Shown here in pieces: positions 22,310-32,300 of a stretch of 64,000 nt of DNA. The notes below the pieces were generated by a model. That model searched no databases, was not told the DNA's origin, and was given only the letters and a program-made list of their open reading frames with translations. Within the stretch, counting starts at the first letter, position 1; each line of letters starts with the position of its first letter. The translations under genes were made by a program, and so were the position numbers. Source of the DNA: Azospirillum sp. TSH58 (lineage in GTDB: Bacteria; Pseudomonadota; Alphaproteobacteria; Azospirillales; Azospirillaceae); assembly GCF_003119115.1 (NCBI RefSeq), contig NZ_CP022366.1, forward strand, positions 343,001-407,000. The letters run 5' to 3'.

Positions 22310-23017
22310 ATGCGGCGTTCCGTTCGGCGTCTCACCGGCTTCGCGTTGGCCCTGCATCTGCTCTGCGCGCCCGCCCAGGCGGCCACTCTCTCCGACGGCG
22401 AGGGCGCCGTGGAGGCGCTGCTGGCGCAGGAGCTGGCGGCCTCGCTCGGCCCGGCGGTGCCGCCGGACGCGCGGGTCTCGGTGGTGCTGACCGTGCCCTT
22501 CTCCGGCCCGGTGGAGGCGGTGCGCGACCTGTCCTACGACCCGCGCGGCGGGCTGGTCCGCGCGCTGGTCAGCAGCAACGGGCGCATCGTCGAGGTGAAG
22601 GCCAAGGCCGACATCATGGTCGAGGTGCCGGTGCCGACGCGCCGCATCCTGCCCGGCGAGGTGATCGCCGACAGCGACCTGACCACCATCCCGATGCCGC
22701 TGGAGCGGCTGAATGGCGCCGTCATTACTTCGCGCGACAGCTTGGCCGGGCTGGCCAGCCGCCGCCAGCTCTCCGCCGGGCGGCTGATCCAGACCTCCGC
22801 GGTCGGCGCCCCGCTGGTGGTCCAGCGCAACAAGCCGGTCAGCCTCGTCTACGAGGACGGGCCGCTGCAGTTGATGGCGCGCGGCCGCGCCCTGCAGGAC
22901 GGCGGGGTGGGGGAGCTGGTGCGGGTGATGAACGTCGCCAGCAACATCGTCGTCACCGGCACCATCACCGGGCCGCAGACCGTCACGGTCGCCGGGCCGC
23001 CCGAGGCCATGCCATGA
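22310..23017 (+). CDS. flgA: Flagellar P-ring assembly chaperone FlgA
   Basis: 235 aa with a signal peptide (FALALHLLCAPAQAA) and a C-terminal SAF domain (about 105-225) holding RILPGEVIADSDL, GLASRRQLSAGRLIQ and VRVMNVASNIVVTG. It acts in the periplasm as a chaperone for FlgI, which is not encoded in this window. The ATG at 22310 lies 5 bp after the flgG stop; an in-frame GTG at 22301 overlapping the flgG stop would add three residues and is the main alternative. Confidence 0.92.
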   Translation: MRRSVRRLTGFALALHLLCAPAQAATLSDGEGAVEALLAQELAASLGPAVPPDARVSVVLTVPFSGPVEAVRDLSYDPRGGLVRALVSSNGRIVEVKAKADIMVEVPVPTRRILPGEVIADSDLTTIPMPLERLNGAVITSRDSLAGLASRRQLSAGRLIQTSAVGAPLVVQRNKPVSLVYEDGPLQLMARGRALQDGGVGELVRVMNVASNIVVTGTITGPQTVTVAGPPEAMP

Positions 23018-23077
23018 AAGCGCTTTTCCAGCGTCAGTTCCGCGAAGACGCATGGCCGCCAACGCCGGCAAGCCAGA

Positions 23078-23182
23078 CCCCCACCCCAACCCTCCCCCGC
23101 TGGGCGGAGGAGGGAGCAAGTGCTTGTTGGGAAAGACAGCGGCAGTCCCTCCCCCGCCCAGCGGGGGAGGTAGGGTGGGGGC
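23078..23182. repeat. REP-like imperfect palindrome between flgA and flgH
   Basis: The arms 23078-23115 and 23145-23182 are C-rich and G-rich complements of about 37 bp with few mismatches. Each carries the core CCCCCGCTGGGCGG or its reverse, around a 29-bp centre. It fills the 206-bp gap between flgA and flgH and could fold in the flg transcript. A related GC-rich palindrome type is present near 58476-58600. Confidence 0.7.
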
Positions 23183-23223
23183 ACGCCTCTGCGCCCGTCA
23201 GGCTCCAATCAAGGACACCCCCC

Positions 23224-23970
23224 ATGCGCACGCTTCCGCCCCGCCGCGTCCTGCTTCCCTTCCTCGCCCTGACGGTGGCGCTCGCCGGCTGCGGGCGGCT
23301 GGCCGACGTGGGGCAGGCGCCGCGCCTGTCGGAAATCTCCAACCCCGCCATGGCGCCGGAGGCGCGCGTCATCTCCATGCCGATGCCGCGCCCCAACACC
23401 AACGAGCAGGTGCCGAGTTCGCTGTGGCGCACCGGGTCCCGCGACTTCTTCCGCGACCCGCGGGCCAAGCAGGTGGGCGACCTGCTGACCGTCATCATCA
23501 ACATCGCCGATCAGGCGCAATTGCAGAACCAGACGCAGCGCCAGCGCTCCAACGCCGAATCGGCGGGCGTGCCGAACTTCTTCGGGCTGGAGTCGCGGCT
23601 GCCCGCCGTGCTGCCCGACGCGGTGAACCCGTCCAGCCTCGTCGACATGGACAGCTCCTCCTCCTCCTCCGGCACCGGGACGATCCAGCGCAACGAGCGC
23701 ATCGCCATGCGCGCCGCGGCGGTGGTGACCGAGGTGCTGCCCAACGGCAACTTCGTGATCGCCGGCCGGCAGGAGGTGCGGGTGAATTACGAGCTGCGCG
23801 AGATGCGCATCGCCGGGGTCATCCGGCCCGAGGACATCACCAACGTGAACACCATCGACTACGACAAGATCGCCGAGGCGCGGATCACCTACGGCGGGCG
23901 CGGCCAGATCACCGACGTCCAGCAGCCGCGCTACGGCCAGCAGGTCTTCGACATCATCATGCCCTTCTGA
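23224..23970 (+). CDS. flgH: Flagellar L-ring lipoprotein FlgH
   Basis: 248 aa with a lipoprotein signal peptide (LPFLALTVALAGC, lipobox LAGC, Cys about 24). The conserved FlgH core includes SLWRTGSRDFFRDPRAKQVGDLLTV, a NGNFVIAGRQEVRVNYE segment, EDITNVNTIDYDKIAEARI and a terminal QQVFDIIMPF. It forms the outer-membrane L-ring around the rod. A Ser-rich patch (MDSSSSSSGTG) sits in the middle. The chosen ATG gives a proper lipoprotein signal; the open frame extends upstream through the REP-like palindrome, which is not a credible N-terminus. Confidence 0.96.
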   Translation: MRTLPPRRVLLPFLALTVALAGCGRLADVGQAPRLSEISNPAMAPEARVISMPMPRPNTNEQVPSSLWRTGSRDFFRDPRAKQVGDLLTVIINIADQAQLQNQTQRQRSNAESAGVPNFFGLESRLPAVLPDAVNPSSLVDMDSSSSSSGTGTIQRNERIAMRAAAVVTEVLPNGNFVIAGRQEVRVNYELREMRIAGVIRPEDITNVNTIDYDKIAEARITYGGRGQITDVQQPRYGQQVFDIIMPF

Positions 23971-23989
23971 GCGGAGGGGAGACGCGACC

Positions 23990-24487
23990 ATGCCGCAACG
24001 CCCCGGACCCAGCCGTTACTCGGTCTTCGTGCTCTGCGCCGCGCTGGCGGCGGCGGTCGGCTACGGCATCGGGCGCCTGCAGCTGACGCTCGGCGCCGAC
24101 GAGAAGGCCGCGGCGGAGCAGCAGGCCGGCGCCGGGCCGGACCTGCCCGCCGACGGTCCCGGCCCCTTCTATGTGGAGGTCGGCCAACTGATGGTGCCGG
24201 TGCTGGTGGAGGGCCGCACCAACGCCTTCATCCTGACCCAGATCACCTTGCAGACGGGCAGCGTCGAGCAATCCAATCTGCTGCGCCGCCATCTTCCCCA
24301 CGCGCGCAACGCCCTGCTGCAGGCCCTGTTCGGCATGGCGGGGGCGGGCGCCTTCGACGGCCCGTCGGTCGATCCCGCCGCCGTCGCCAGATCCCTGAAG
24401 CAGGCCGCCGCCGAGCAGCTCGGCCCCGATCTGGTGCGCGGCGTGCTGATCGACCGCCTGATGCGCCAGGAAAACACCCGGCTGTAA
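23990..24487 (+). CDS. FliL-like membrane protein downstream of flgH
   Basis: 165 aa with one N-terminal TM helix (YSVFVLCAALAAAVGYGIG) and a periplasmic domain. The pattern YVEVGQLMVPVLVEG, FILTQITLQTG, HLPHARNALLQALFG and LIDRLMRQ resembles FliL: a hydrophobic strand pair, then a helix preceding a short terminal helix. It is 19 bp after flgH and followed by a strong terminator, so it is the last gene of flgFGAH. Other alphaproteobacteria place a fliL gene after flgH. A second, clearer FliL is encoded at 48397-48897, so this copy may have a specialised role. The family call is moderate. Confidence 0.65.
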   Translation: MPQRPGPSRYSVFVLCAALAAAVGYGIGRLQLTLGADEKAAAEQQAGAGPDLPADGPGPFYVEVGQLMVPVLVEGRTNAFILTQITLQTGSVEQSNLLRRHLPHARNALLQALFGMAGAGAFDGPSVDPAAVARSLKQAAAEQLGPDLVRGVLIDRLMRQENTRL

Positions 24488-24515
24488 TCCGTCCCACCCC
24501 GGTTCGCTTCGTCAG

Positions 24516-24548
24516 CCCCTTCCCCGCGCCCAGCGGGGAAGGGGTTTT
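24516..24548 (+). terminator. Rho-independent terminator ending the flgFGAH-fliL-like operon
   Basis: A perfect 12-bp stem CCCCTTCCCCGC / GCGGGGAAGGGG (24516-24527 and 24533-24544) with a 5-nt loop and TTTT, 29 nt after the stop codon. Confidence 0.88.
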
Positions 24549-24582
24549 GCGTTGGTGTGCGGCAAAACGTCCAGAACGACGA

Positions 24583-24596
24583 AAGTACCGGTACTT
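24583..24596. promoter_or_regulatory. 14-bp perfect palindrome upstream of nap
   Basis: AAGTACCGGTACTT is a perfect dyad, 23 bp upstream of the FNR-type box in the napE leader. Perfect 14-bp dyads in GC-rich intergenic DNA are uncommon; it could be an operator for a second regulator. The regulator is not identified. Confidence 0.45.
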
Positions 24597-24619
24597 AGGG
24601 ATGGAGTCAGTGCCGGGAC

Positions 24620-24633
24620 TTGACCTCGGTCAA
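24620..24633 (+). promoter_or_regulatory. FNR/FixK/NnrR-type box upstream of napE
   Basis: TTGACCTCGGTCAA is a perfect palindrome fitting the CRP/FNR-family anaerobox TTGAY-N4-RTCAA. Its centre is about 72 bp upstream of the napE ATG. Oxygen- or nitrogen-oxide-responsive control of nap is the expected consequence. Confidence 0.75.
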
Positions 24634-24698
24634 GCCACTCATCATGCGAAAGGATGAAGCTCCGCGGCGATACCGTTCGATCAATCCATGGGACCGCC

Positions 24699-24875
24699 AT
24701 GAACGCGCCGCCCGCCCGCACCGCCGACACCGCCGCTCCGACCCGCCGCTTCGAGGGGCTGGTCTTCTTCGTCCTGTCCATCCTGATCTGGCCGTTCCTG
24801 GCGATCGGTCTGGTCGGGGCCTACGGCTTCTCCGTCTGGATGTACCAGATCCTGTCCCACTCCGGCGGGATGTGA
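24699..24875 (+). CDS. napE: Periplasmic nitrate reductase subunit NapE
   Basis: 58 aa, a single-span inner-membrane protein. A short Pro/Ala-rich N-terminus precedes RRFEGLVFFVLSILIWPFLA and IGLVGAYGFSVWMYQ, the NapE family pattern. The ATG at 24699 gives the normal family length; an in-frame start at 24654 would add 15 residues and lies close to the FNR-type box. First gene of napEDABC. The precise function of NapE is unknown; it may help quinol-dependent electron delivery. Confidence 0.9.
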   Translation: MNAPPARTADTAAPTRRFEGLVFFVLSILIWPFLAIGLVGAYGFSVWMYQILSHSGGM

Positions 24876-24882
24876 GGCGGCC

Positions 24883-25176
24883 ATGCCCGAACTGCACATT
24901 TCCAGCCTCGTCATCCAGCACGCGCCGGACCGCACCGCCGCCCTGAAGGAGGTGGTTTGCGCGCTCGCCGGCGCCGAATGGCACGCGTCGGAGAACGGCA
25001 AGGCCATCGTCACGCTGGAAACCGCGACCGAGGCCGAGGTTCTGGACCGCATCGCCGACATCAACGCGATGGCGGGCGTCCACACCACCACGCTGGTCTA
25101 CCACCACTACGAGGACGCCGAGCGCTGCGCGGAGCCGATGCCCGCCGACACCGCTCTCGTCCCTCACGCCCATTGA
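24883..25176 (+). CDS. napD: NapA signal-peptide-binding chaperone NapD
   Basis: 97 aa with a ferredoxin-like fold. The N-terminus [14 protein letters not shown] matches the NapD start, and the middle has [20 protein letters not shown] and [16 protein letters not shown]. NapD binds the twin-arginine signal of NapA in the cytoplasm and holds back export until the cofactor is inserted. It starts 7 bp after napE and ends 44 bp before napA. Confidence 0.93.
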   Translation: MPELHISSLVIQHAPDRTAALKEVVCALAGAEWHASENGKAIVTLETATEAEVLDRIADINAMAGVHTTTLVYHHYEDAERCAEPMPADTALVPHAH

Positions 25177-25220
25177 CGTCCGTCCAAGACAAGACGACCC
25201 GCCCCAGGAGGCACCCCCCT

Positions 25221-27731
25221 ATGTCCCTGACCCGCCGTGATTACCTGAAGGTCCAAGCCGCCGTGACCGCGGCGGCGGCGGCCGGCGTGAGCCTGCCGGC
25301 CGCCCTCCAGACCGCCGAGGCCGGCACCCTGACGGCCGGTGCCGACGCCAAGCTCACCTGGTCCAAGGCCCCCTGCCGCTTCTGCGGCACCGGCTGCGGC
25401 GTCATGGTCGGCGTGAAGGAGGGGCGCATCGTCGCCACCCACGGCGACGTGAAGGCCGAGGTCAACCGCGGCCTGAACTGCGTGAAGGGCTATTTCCTGT
25501 CCAAGATCATGTACGGCGAGGACCGGCTGACCCAGCCGCTGCTGCGCATGAAGGACGGCCAGTTCCACAAGGAAGGCGAATTCACCCCGATCACCTGGGA
25601 CCAGGCCTTCGACATCATGGCCACCAAGTGGAAGGAGACCCTGAAGAAGAAGGGCCCGACCGCGGTGGGCATGTTCGGCTCCGGCCAGTGGACGATCATG
25701 GAAGGCTACGCCGCCTCCAAGTTCATGAAGGCGGGCCTGCGCTCCAACAACCTGGACCCCAACGCCCGCCACTGCATGGCGTCGGCGGTGGTCGGCTTCA
25801 TGCGCACCTTCGGCATGGACGAGCCGATGGGCTGCTACGACGACATGGAGCAGGCCGACGCCTTCGTGCTGTGGGGCTCCAACATGGCGGAGATGCACCC
25901 CATCCTGTGGACCCGCGTCACCGACCGCCGGCTGACCCATGAGGGCTGCAAGGTCGCCGTCCTGTCCACCTACGAACACCGCAGCTTCGACCTCGCCGAC
26001 ATCGGTCTGGTCTTCACGCCGCAGTCGGATCTGGCGATCCTCAACTACATCGCCAACCACATCATCAAGACGGGCCGGGTGAACCAGGAGTTCATCGCCA
26101 GGCACGTCAACTTCAAGCGCGGCCGCGACGACATCGGTTACGGCCTGCGGCCCGAGCATCCGCTGGAGCAGAAGGCGAAGAACGTCGCCAAGGCCAACGA
26201 GTCCGACCCGATCTCCTTCGAGGAGTTCGCCAAGTTCGTCGAGCCCTACACGCTGGAGAAGGCGCACGAGCTGTCGGGCGTGCCGAAGAACCGGCTGGAG
26301 GCGCTGGCCGAGCTGTACGCCGACCCCAAGGTGAAGGTCATGTCCTTCTGGACCATGGGCTTCAACCAGCACACCCGCGGCGTCTGGGCCAACAACCTCG
26401 TCTACAACATCCATCTGCTGACCGGGAAGATCAGCCAGCCGGGCTGCGGTCCCTTCTCGCTGACCGGCCAGCCCTCGGCCTGCGGCACGGCGCGCGAGGT
26501 CGGCACCTTCTCGCACCGGCTGCCCGCCGACATGGTGGTCACCAACCCGGAGCACCGCAAGCACGCCGAGGAGATCTGGAAGCTGCCCGAAGGCACGATC
26601 CCGGACAAGGTCGGCTACCACGCCGTCCAGCAGGACCGCATGCTGAAGGACGGCAAGCTCAACGCCTACTGGGTCCAGTGCAACAACAACATGCAGACGG
26701 CGCCGAACACGGCGAACGAGACCTATCTGGGCTACCGGAACCCGGAAAACTTCATCGTCGTGTCGGACGCCTACCCGACGGTGACGGCGCTCGCCGCCGA
26801 CCTGATCCTGCCGACCGCCATGTGGGTGGAGAAGGAAGGCGGCTACGGCAACGCGGAACGCCGCACCCAGGTCTGGCACCAGCTCGTCGGCGCGCCCGGC
26901 GAGGCGCGCTCCGACCTCTGGCAGATCATCGAGTTCTCCAAGCGCTTCGCGATCGAGGAGGTGTGGCCGGAGGAACTGATCGCCAAGAAGCCGGAGGTCC
27001 GCGGCAAGACGCTTTACGACGTGCTGTACTGCAACGGCCAGGTCAACGCCTTCCCGCTGTCGGACTGCGACCCCGCCTATGAGAACCGGGAATCGCAGGC
27101 CTTCGGCTTCTACGTCCACAAGGGCCTGTTCGAGGAATACGCCACCTTCGGGCGCGGCCACGGCCACGACCTCGCCCCCTATGACATGTACCACCAGGAG
27201 CGCGGCCTGCGCTGGCCGGTGGTGAACGGCAAGGAGACGAAGTGGCGCTACCGCGAGGGCTTCGACCCCTACGTTCCGGCGGGCGAGGGCGTGCGCTTCT
27301 ACGGCAACAAGGACGGCAAGGCGAACATCTTCGCGCTGCCCTATGAGCCGGCGGCGGAATCGCCGGACAAGGACTACCCGTTCTGGCTCTGCACCGGCCG
27401 CGTGGTCGAGCATTGGCACTCCGGCTCCATGACGCTGCGCGTTCCGGAACTGCGCAAGGCCTTCCCCAACGCCGTCGTCTTCATCCATCCCGACGACGCC
27501 AAGGACCTGAACCTGCGGCGCGGGCAGGAGGTGCGCATCGCCTCCCGCCGTGGCGAGGTGCGGGTGCGGGTCGAGACGCGGGGCCGCAACAAGCCGCCGC
27601 GGGGCCTCGTCTTCGTGCCCTTCTTCGACCACACGGTGCTCATCAACAAGGTGACGCTGGACGCCACCGACCCGCTGAGCAAGCAGACCGACTTCAAGAA
27701 ATGCGCGGTCAAGATCATTCCTGTCGCGTGA
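25221..27731 (+). CDS. napA: Periplasmic nitrate reductase catalytic subunit NapA
   Basis: 836 aa, normal for NapA. A Tat signal (TRRDYLK, residues 4-10) precedes the mature enzyme. A [4Fe-4S] cluster is bound by Cys52, Cys55, Cys59 and Cys87 (CRFCGTGC, then NRGLNCVKG). The molybdenum ligand is Cys185 in [18 protein letters not shown]. The rest fits the MGD-oxidoreductase fold, including EHWHSGSMT near the C-terminus. It reduces nitrate to nitrite in the periplasm using electrons from NapB. A clear AGGAGG site at 25206-25211 sets the ATG at 25221. The product needs bis-MGD cofactor genes located elsewhere. Confidence 0.98.
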   Translation: MSLTRRDYLKVQAAVTAAAAAGVSLPAALQTAEAGTLTAGADAKLTWSKAPCRFCGTGCGVMVGVKEGRIVATHGDVKAEVNRGLNCVKGYFLSKIMYGEDRLTQPLLRMKDGQFHKEGEFTPITWDQAFDIMATKWKETLKKKGPTAVGMFGSGQWTIMEGYAASKFMKAGLRSNNLDPNARHCMASAVVGFMRTFGMDEPMGCYDDMEQADAFVLWGSNMAEMHPILWTRVTDRRLTHEGCKVAVLSTYEHRSFDLADIGLVFTPQSDLAILNYIANHIIKTGRVNQEFIARHVNFKRGRDDIGYGLRPEHPLEQKAKNVAKANESDPISFEEFAKFVEPYTLEKAHELSGVPKNRLEALAELYADPKVKVMSFWTMGFNQHTRGVWANNLVYNIHLLTGKISQPGCGPFSLTGQPSACGTAREVGTFSHRLPADMVVTNPEHRKHAEEIWKLPEGTIPDKVGYHAVQQDRMLKDGKLNAYWVQCNNNMQTAPNTANETYLGYRNPENFIVVSDAYPTVTALAADLILPTAMWVEKEGGYGNAERRTQVWHQLVGAPGEARSDLWQIIEFSKRFAIEEVWPEELIAKKPEVRGKTLYDVLYCNGQVNAFPLSDCDPAYENRESQAFGFYVHKGLFEEYATFGRGHGHDLAPYDMYHQERGLRWPVVNGKETKWRYREGFDPYVPAGEGVRFYGNKDGKANIFALPYEPAAESPDKDYPFWLCTGRVVEHWHSGSMTLRVPELRKAFPNAVVFIHPDDAKDLNLRRGQEVRIASRRGEVRVRVETRGRNKPPRGLVFVPFFDHTVLINKVTLDATDPLSKQTDFKKCAVKIIPVA

Positions 27732-27742
27732 GGAGCCCGTCC

Positions 27743-28237
27743 ATGAAGACCCGCATCACCTTTGCCGCCCTCGCGCTGGCCGCGGCCATGCCGCTTCTGG
27801 TGTCCGGCGTGTTCGCCGCGGACGGGGCCGCCCCCGCGAAGGTTCCCTCCGGCCCGCATCCGATCACCCAGGAGATCCCCGCCGACCCGATGGCGAAGGA
27901 GATCACCGACGATCACAAGCGGGCGCGGAACTACGCCGACCAGCCGCCGCTGATCCCGCACGCGATCCGCGACTACCAGATCGACCTGAACATCAACAAA
28001 TGCATGACCTGCCATGACCGCAAGAACACCGAGGGCTCGCAGGCCCCGATGATCTCGGTCACCCACTTCCAGGACCGCGACGGCCAGACGCTGGGCGCGG
28101 TCAGCCCGCGGCGCTACTTCTGCACCCAGTGCCACGTGCCGCAGACCGACGCCCAGCCGATCACCGGCAACCGCTTCCGCGACATCGACAGCATCCTGGC
28201 GGGCGGAAAGGCCGGCGGAAAGGAAGGCGCCAAATGA
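27743..28237 (+). CDS. napB: Diheme cytochrome NapB
   Basis: 164 aa with a signal peptide ([22 protein letters not shown]) and two c-type heme motifs, CMTCH and CTQCH. Histidines around [17 protein letters not shown] and PPLIPHAI are the expected axial ligands. It forms the NapAB complex and passes electrons from NapC to NapA. An AGGAG site lies 7 bp before the ATG. The C-terminus is Gly/Lys-rich ([12 protein letters not shown]). Its stop overlaps the napC start (ATGA). Confidence 0.97.
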   Translation: MKTRITFAALALAAAMPLLVSGVFAADGAAPAKVPSGPHPITQEIPADPMAKEITDDHKRARNYADQPPLIPHAIRDYQIDLNINKCMTCHDRKNTEGSQAPMISVTHFQDRDGQTLGAVSPRRYFCTQCHVPQTDAQPITGNRFRDIDSILAGGKAGGKEGAK

Positions 28238-28854
28238 AGGGCCTTCTGAGTCTCGCCGGACGCTTCTGGCGCGTCTTCTCGCGGCCCAGCGTGCATTTCA
28301 GCCTGGGCTTCCTGACGCTCGGCGGCTTCCTGGCCGGCGTGATGTTCTGGGGCGGCTTCAACACCGCCCTGGAGGTCACCAACAAGGAGGCCTTCTGCAT
28401 CTCCTGCCACGAGATGAAGAACAACCCCTACGAGGAGCTGAAGCAGACCATCCACTTCACCAACCGCTCCGGCGTGCGGGCGACCTGCCCGGACTGCCAC
28501 GTCCCGCACGACTGGACGCACAAGATCGGCCGCAAGATGCAGGCGTCGAAGGAGGTCTGGGGCAAGATCTTCGGCACCATCGACACCCGCGAGAAGTTCC
28601 TGGACAAGCGGCTGGAACTGGCCACCCACGAATGGGACCGGCTGAAATCCAACAACTCCCTGGAATGCCGCAACTGTCACAGCGCGGAATCCATGGACAT
28701 CACCCGCCAGAACCCGCGGGCGGCCAAGATGCATGAGACCTACCTGTTCACCGGCGAGCGGACCTGCATCGATTGCCACAAGGGCATCGCCCACCGGCTT
28801 CCCGACATGAAGGGTGTCGAGCCCGGCTGGACCGGAGCGGTTTCAGCGAACTGA
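28234..28854 (+). CDS. napC: Membrane tetraheme quinol dehydrogenase NapC
   Basis: 206 aa of the NapC/NirT family. One N-terminal TM helix ([20 protein letters not shown]) is followed by a periplasmic domain with four heme motifs: CISCH, CPDCH, CRNCH and CIDCH. It oxidises membrane quinol and delivers electrons to NapB. Last gene of napEDABC, translationally coupled to napB through the ATGA overlap. No napF, napG or napH is present, so NapC is the only visible route from quinol. Confidence 0.97.
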   Translation: MKGLLSLAGRFWRVFSRPSVHFSLGFLTLGGFLAGVMFWGGFNTALEVTNKEAFCISCHEMKNNPYEELKQTIHFTNRSGVRATCPDCHVPHDWTHKIGRKMQASKEVWGKIFGTIDTREKFLDKRLELATHEWDRLKSNNSLECRNCHSAESMDITRQNPRAAKMHETYLFTGERTCIDCHKGIAHRLPDMKGVEPGWTGAVSAN

Positions 28855-28880
28855 ACCACCAAGGGTTGATTTTCGGCCCC

Positions 28881-28908
28881 GGCCTCTCCGTCTCGCGACG
28901 GAGGGGCC
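28881..28908 (+). terminator. Hairpin after napC (weak terminator)
   Basis: A 12-bp stem GGCCTCTCCGTC / GACGGAGGGGCC with one G-U pair and a TCGC loop, 26 nt after the napC stop. The T run is poor (GCAGGCGTTTCG), so termination may be partial or factor-assisted. Confidence 0.5.
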
Positions 28909-28916
28909 GCAGGCGT

Positions 28917-29350
28917 TTCGAATATTATCTACTATGATAACATGCGCAGGGTCATTTTTCGACCCAGAGTGTGATTTTAAAATTCTAATGTAATCCATAA
29001 GCTGTTTTTCTCGTGATCTGGTTACTCATAAGAAGAATGGCTATGGTCGGTGCGAGAGAATCTTTCTCATGGCATTGCGGCGCCATCTCTAAGATCTTGT
29101 TTTTACGGGAATTTACGTGCGACATGTTGTCGCATAAGATGTTTTAATGGGATTAAATGCAGTTTATGATTTTGTCGTATGTGCGCCGTGTCACTTAATG
29201 GCGTGCTTTGCAGCGTCGGCGGCATCTACAAAATATACAGGATTACACAATTTTAATTTTAAGATGATTTGCAAAACATTAGAAAAACTAGAAGTTGATA
29301 TGACGTTCGCACAAAGGTAGGAGGAAAGTAGAAGAAATTTCTTTCCAACG
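28917..29350 (+). other. AT-rich intergenic island upstream of giant RTX gene
   Basis: About 430 bp of markedly AT-rich DNA (runs such as ATTTTAATTTTAAG and TATTATCTACTATGAT) between two very GC-rich coding regions. No convincing gene is seen. It likely carries the promoter and possible nucleoid-protein or regulator sites for the downstream giant protein. A consensus-like AGGAGG (29319-29324) is 35 nt before the ATG, too far for normal use; a GGGG nearer the ATG is a weak alternative. A six-codon open frame starting at ATG 29300 ends just at that AGGAGG. Confidence 0.6.
29118..29134. promoter_or_regulatory. Inverted repeat in the giant RTX gene promoter region
   Basis: TGCGACA-TGT-TGTCGCA: two perfect 7-bp arms with a 3-bp spacer, about 230 bp upstream of the RTX start, in the size range of a dimeric regulator operator. 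The regulator is unknown. Confidence 0.4.
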
Positions 29351-29359
29351 GGGTATTCG

Positions 29360-32300
29360 ATGTCCGAGCTGACTGGCACTTCGGGAAGCGACACGCTGAC
29401 GGGCGGTAACGGCGACGACACGCTGGACGGTTACGGCGGCTACGACGTCCTGACCGGCGGTGCGGGCAACGACACCTTCCGCTTCTCCAGCCTGAGCGAC
29501 ATCAGCAGCGACCGGATCACCGATTTCACGCTGGGCGACCGCATCGACCTGTCGGCGTTGAACGTGACCTTCATCGGCGATGGTGCCTTTACCGGGTCCC
29601 CGCAGAACAGAGGGCCGGCGCAGGTCCGCACGCGTGCCGACTTCACCGGCCCGGTTCTGGAAATCGACAGCGACGGCGACGGCTTCCCCAATCAGTTCAT
29701 CTACGTTACCGGCTCCGTCGTCCTTCGTCCGGTCGACGGCGTGCCCGGCGTGCTGGAGGCCACGCCCGGCCAGTCGCTCACCGGCACCGGCGCGGCGGAC
29801 ACGCTGGATGGCGCCGGCGGTCCGGACACCATCAGCGGTGGCGACGGCAACGACCTGCTGCGCGGTTTCGCCGGCAACGACAGCCTGAGCGGCGGCGGCG
29901 GCGACGACACGCTGGACGGCGGCACTGGAAACGACACGCTGACGGGCGGCCTGGGAAACGACACCTTCCTGATCTCCAAGCCGGCCACCATGGGCTACAA
30001 CGAGGTGCGGATCACCGACTTCGCTGCGGGCGACCGCATCGACCTGTCGGCCTGGAACGCCACCTTCATCGGCGAGGCGGCCTTCACCGGGACGAACGCC
30101 GCCCATGGCCCGGCTCAGGTGCGCATGCGCACCGACATGGCCAACACCACGCTGGAGATCGACAGCAACGGTGACGGCTGGATCGATCATTCCGTCTACA
30201 TAACCGGTGCGCCCGGATTGCAGCCGGTGGCCGGCTCGTCCGGCGTGTTCGAACAGGTGCCAAATCTGTCCATCACCGGTACGGAGGCGAGCGAGACGCT
30301 GGAGGGCGGTCCCGGGCGCGACACCATAAACGGCGGCGCGGGCAACGACCTGCTGCGTGGCCTGGGCGGCAACGACAGCCTGAGCGGCGGTGACGGCGAC
30401 GACACGCTGGACGGCAGCGTCGGGTCCGACACGCTGACCGGCGGGGCCGGCAACGACACCTTCCTGCTCTCCACGCCGGGCGTCAATGGCTTTGTCACCA
30501 TCACCGACTTCAGCTCGGGCGACCGGCTCGACCTGACGGGGCTGGGCGCCACCTTCATCGGCAACACGACCTTCACCGGCAACTTCATCAACAGGGGGCC
30601 GGCGCAGATCCGCCTGGAGTCGGACACGACCTTGGCGGTGGACAGCAACGGCGACGGCATCGCCGACCGTCAGATCTTCCTCAACGGCTCTTTCCAAATT
30701 CAGGAGGTCGCGGGTTCGCCCGGCGTGTTCGAACGGGTGCCCGACCTGACGCTCACCGGCACGGACGCGGGCGAGACGCTGGAGGGGGGCGGTGGTGGCG
30801 ATACCATCAATGGTGGGGCCGGCAACGACCTGCTGCGCGGGAATGCCGGCAGCGACCGCCTGGACGGCGGTCTGGGCGACGACACGTTGGACGGCGGCTC
30901 CGGCAGCGACACGCTGATCGGCGGGGCCGGCAACGACGTCTTCCTCATCACTCCGGTTCCCGTCGGCGCAAGCTATTCGAACACCCGGATCGCCGATTTC
31001 ACGCACGACGACCGCATCGATCTGCGGCCCCTGGGCGCCGTCTTCATCGGCACCGGTCCCTTCACCGGAAGCCCCACGAACAAAGGGCCGGCGCAGGTCC
31101 GCCTGAACACAACCTTCGGAAACGCTCTGGAGGTGGACAGCAACGGTGACGGCAACGCCGACCGGACCATCAACATCGACGGCTCGCCCCTGCTTCGGGA
31201 GGTGGCGTCCACCCCGGGCCTGTTGGAGCGGGTGCCGGACCTGCTCGTCACCGGCACGGACACGAACGACGTGCTGGACGGCGACGGCGGTGCCGACACC
31301 ATCAACGGCGGGGCCGGCAACGACCGGCTGCGCGGGCTGGGCGGCAACGACGTCCTGAACGGCGGATCGGGCGACGACACGCTGGACGGTGGGAACGGGT
31401 CCGACACACTGACCGGCGGCCTGGGCAACGACACCTTCCTCTTCTCCGGGGCGTCCGATTACGGCAACGTCACCATCACCGATTTCTCTGAGGGCGACCG
31501 GCTCGACCTGACCGCCCTGGGCGCCACCTTCATCGGCGAAGCCGCCTTCACCGGCACCTACCCGAACAAGGGGCCGGCGCAGATCCGCCTGTACACCGAT
31601 CCCAGCGGCACCACGCTGCTCATCGACAGCGACGGTGACGGCAACATCAACCGCAGAATTCTGTTGAGCGGCGGACCGGCGTTGCGGGAGGTGGCCAATT
31701 CGCCCGGCCTCTTCGAGCAGGTGCCGAGCCGGACGCTCCTCGGCACGGCGGCGGGCGAGACGCTGACCGGCGACGCCGGGCGCGACACCATCGACGGCGG
31801 GGCCGGCAACGACCGGCTGCGCGGTCTTGGCGGCAACGACAGCCTGATGGGCGGCGACGGCGACGACACGCTGGAGGGCGGCGCCGGCACCGACACCCTG
31901 AAGGGCGGGCTTGGCAACGACACCTTCGTCTTCGCCAGCCTGAACGATGCCAACGGCGACGTCATCGAGGACTTCGCGGTGGGCGACCGGCTCGATCTGA
32001 CGGCGCTGGGGGCCACCTTCATCGGGGATGCGGCCTTCAGCGGCACCCCGCAGAACAAAGGACCGGCGCAGATCCGCGTCCGCATGTACAGCGCGCAGAC
32101 GGCGCTGGAGATCGACGAAGACGGCAACGGCTCCGCCGACCGTTACATCTATCTGAACGGCGCCCCTCCCCTCCAGGAGGTGGCCGGCTCGCCCGGCGTG
32201 CTCGAGCGGGCGGCGGACCAGACGCTCACCGGAACGGATGCCGGGGAGACGCTGACCGGCGGGGCCGGGCGCGACACCATCAACGGCGGGGCCGGCAACG

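Noticed and set aside
28881..29359. Mobile-element insertion in the AT-rich gap
   Set aside because: No transposase, target-site duplication or terminal inverted repeats of insertion-sequence type are seen.
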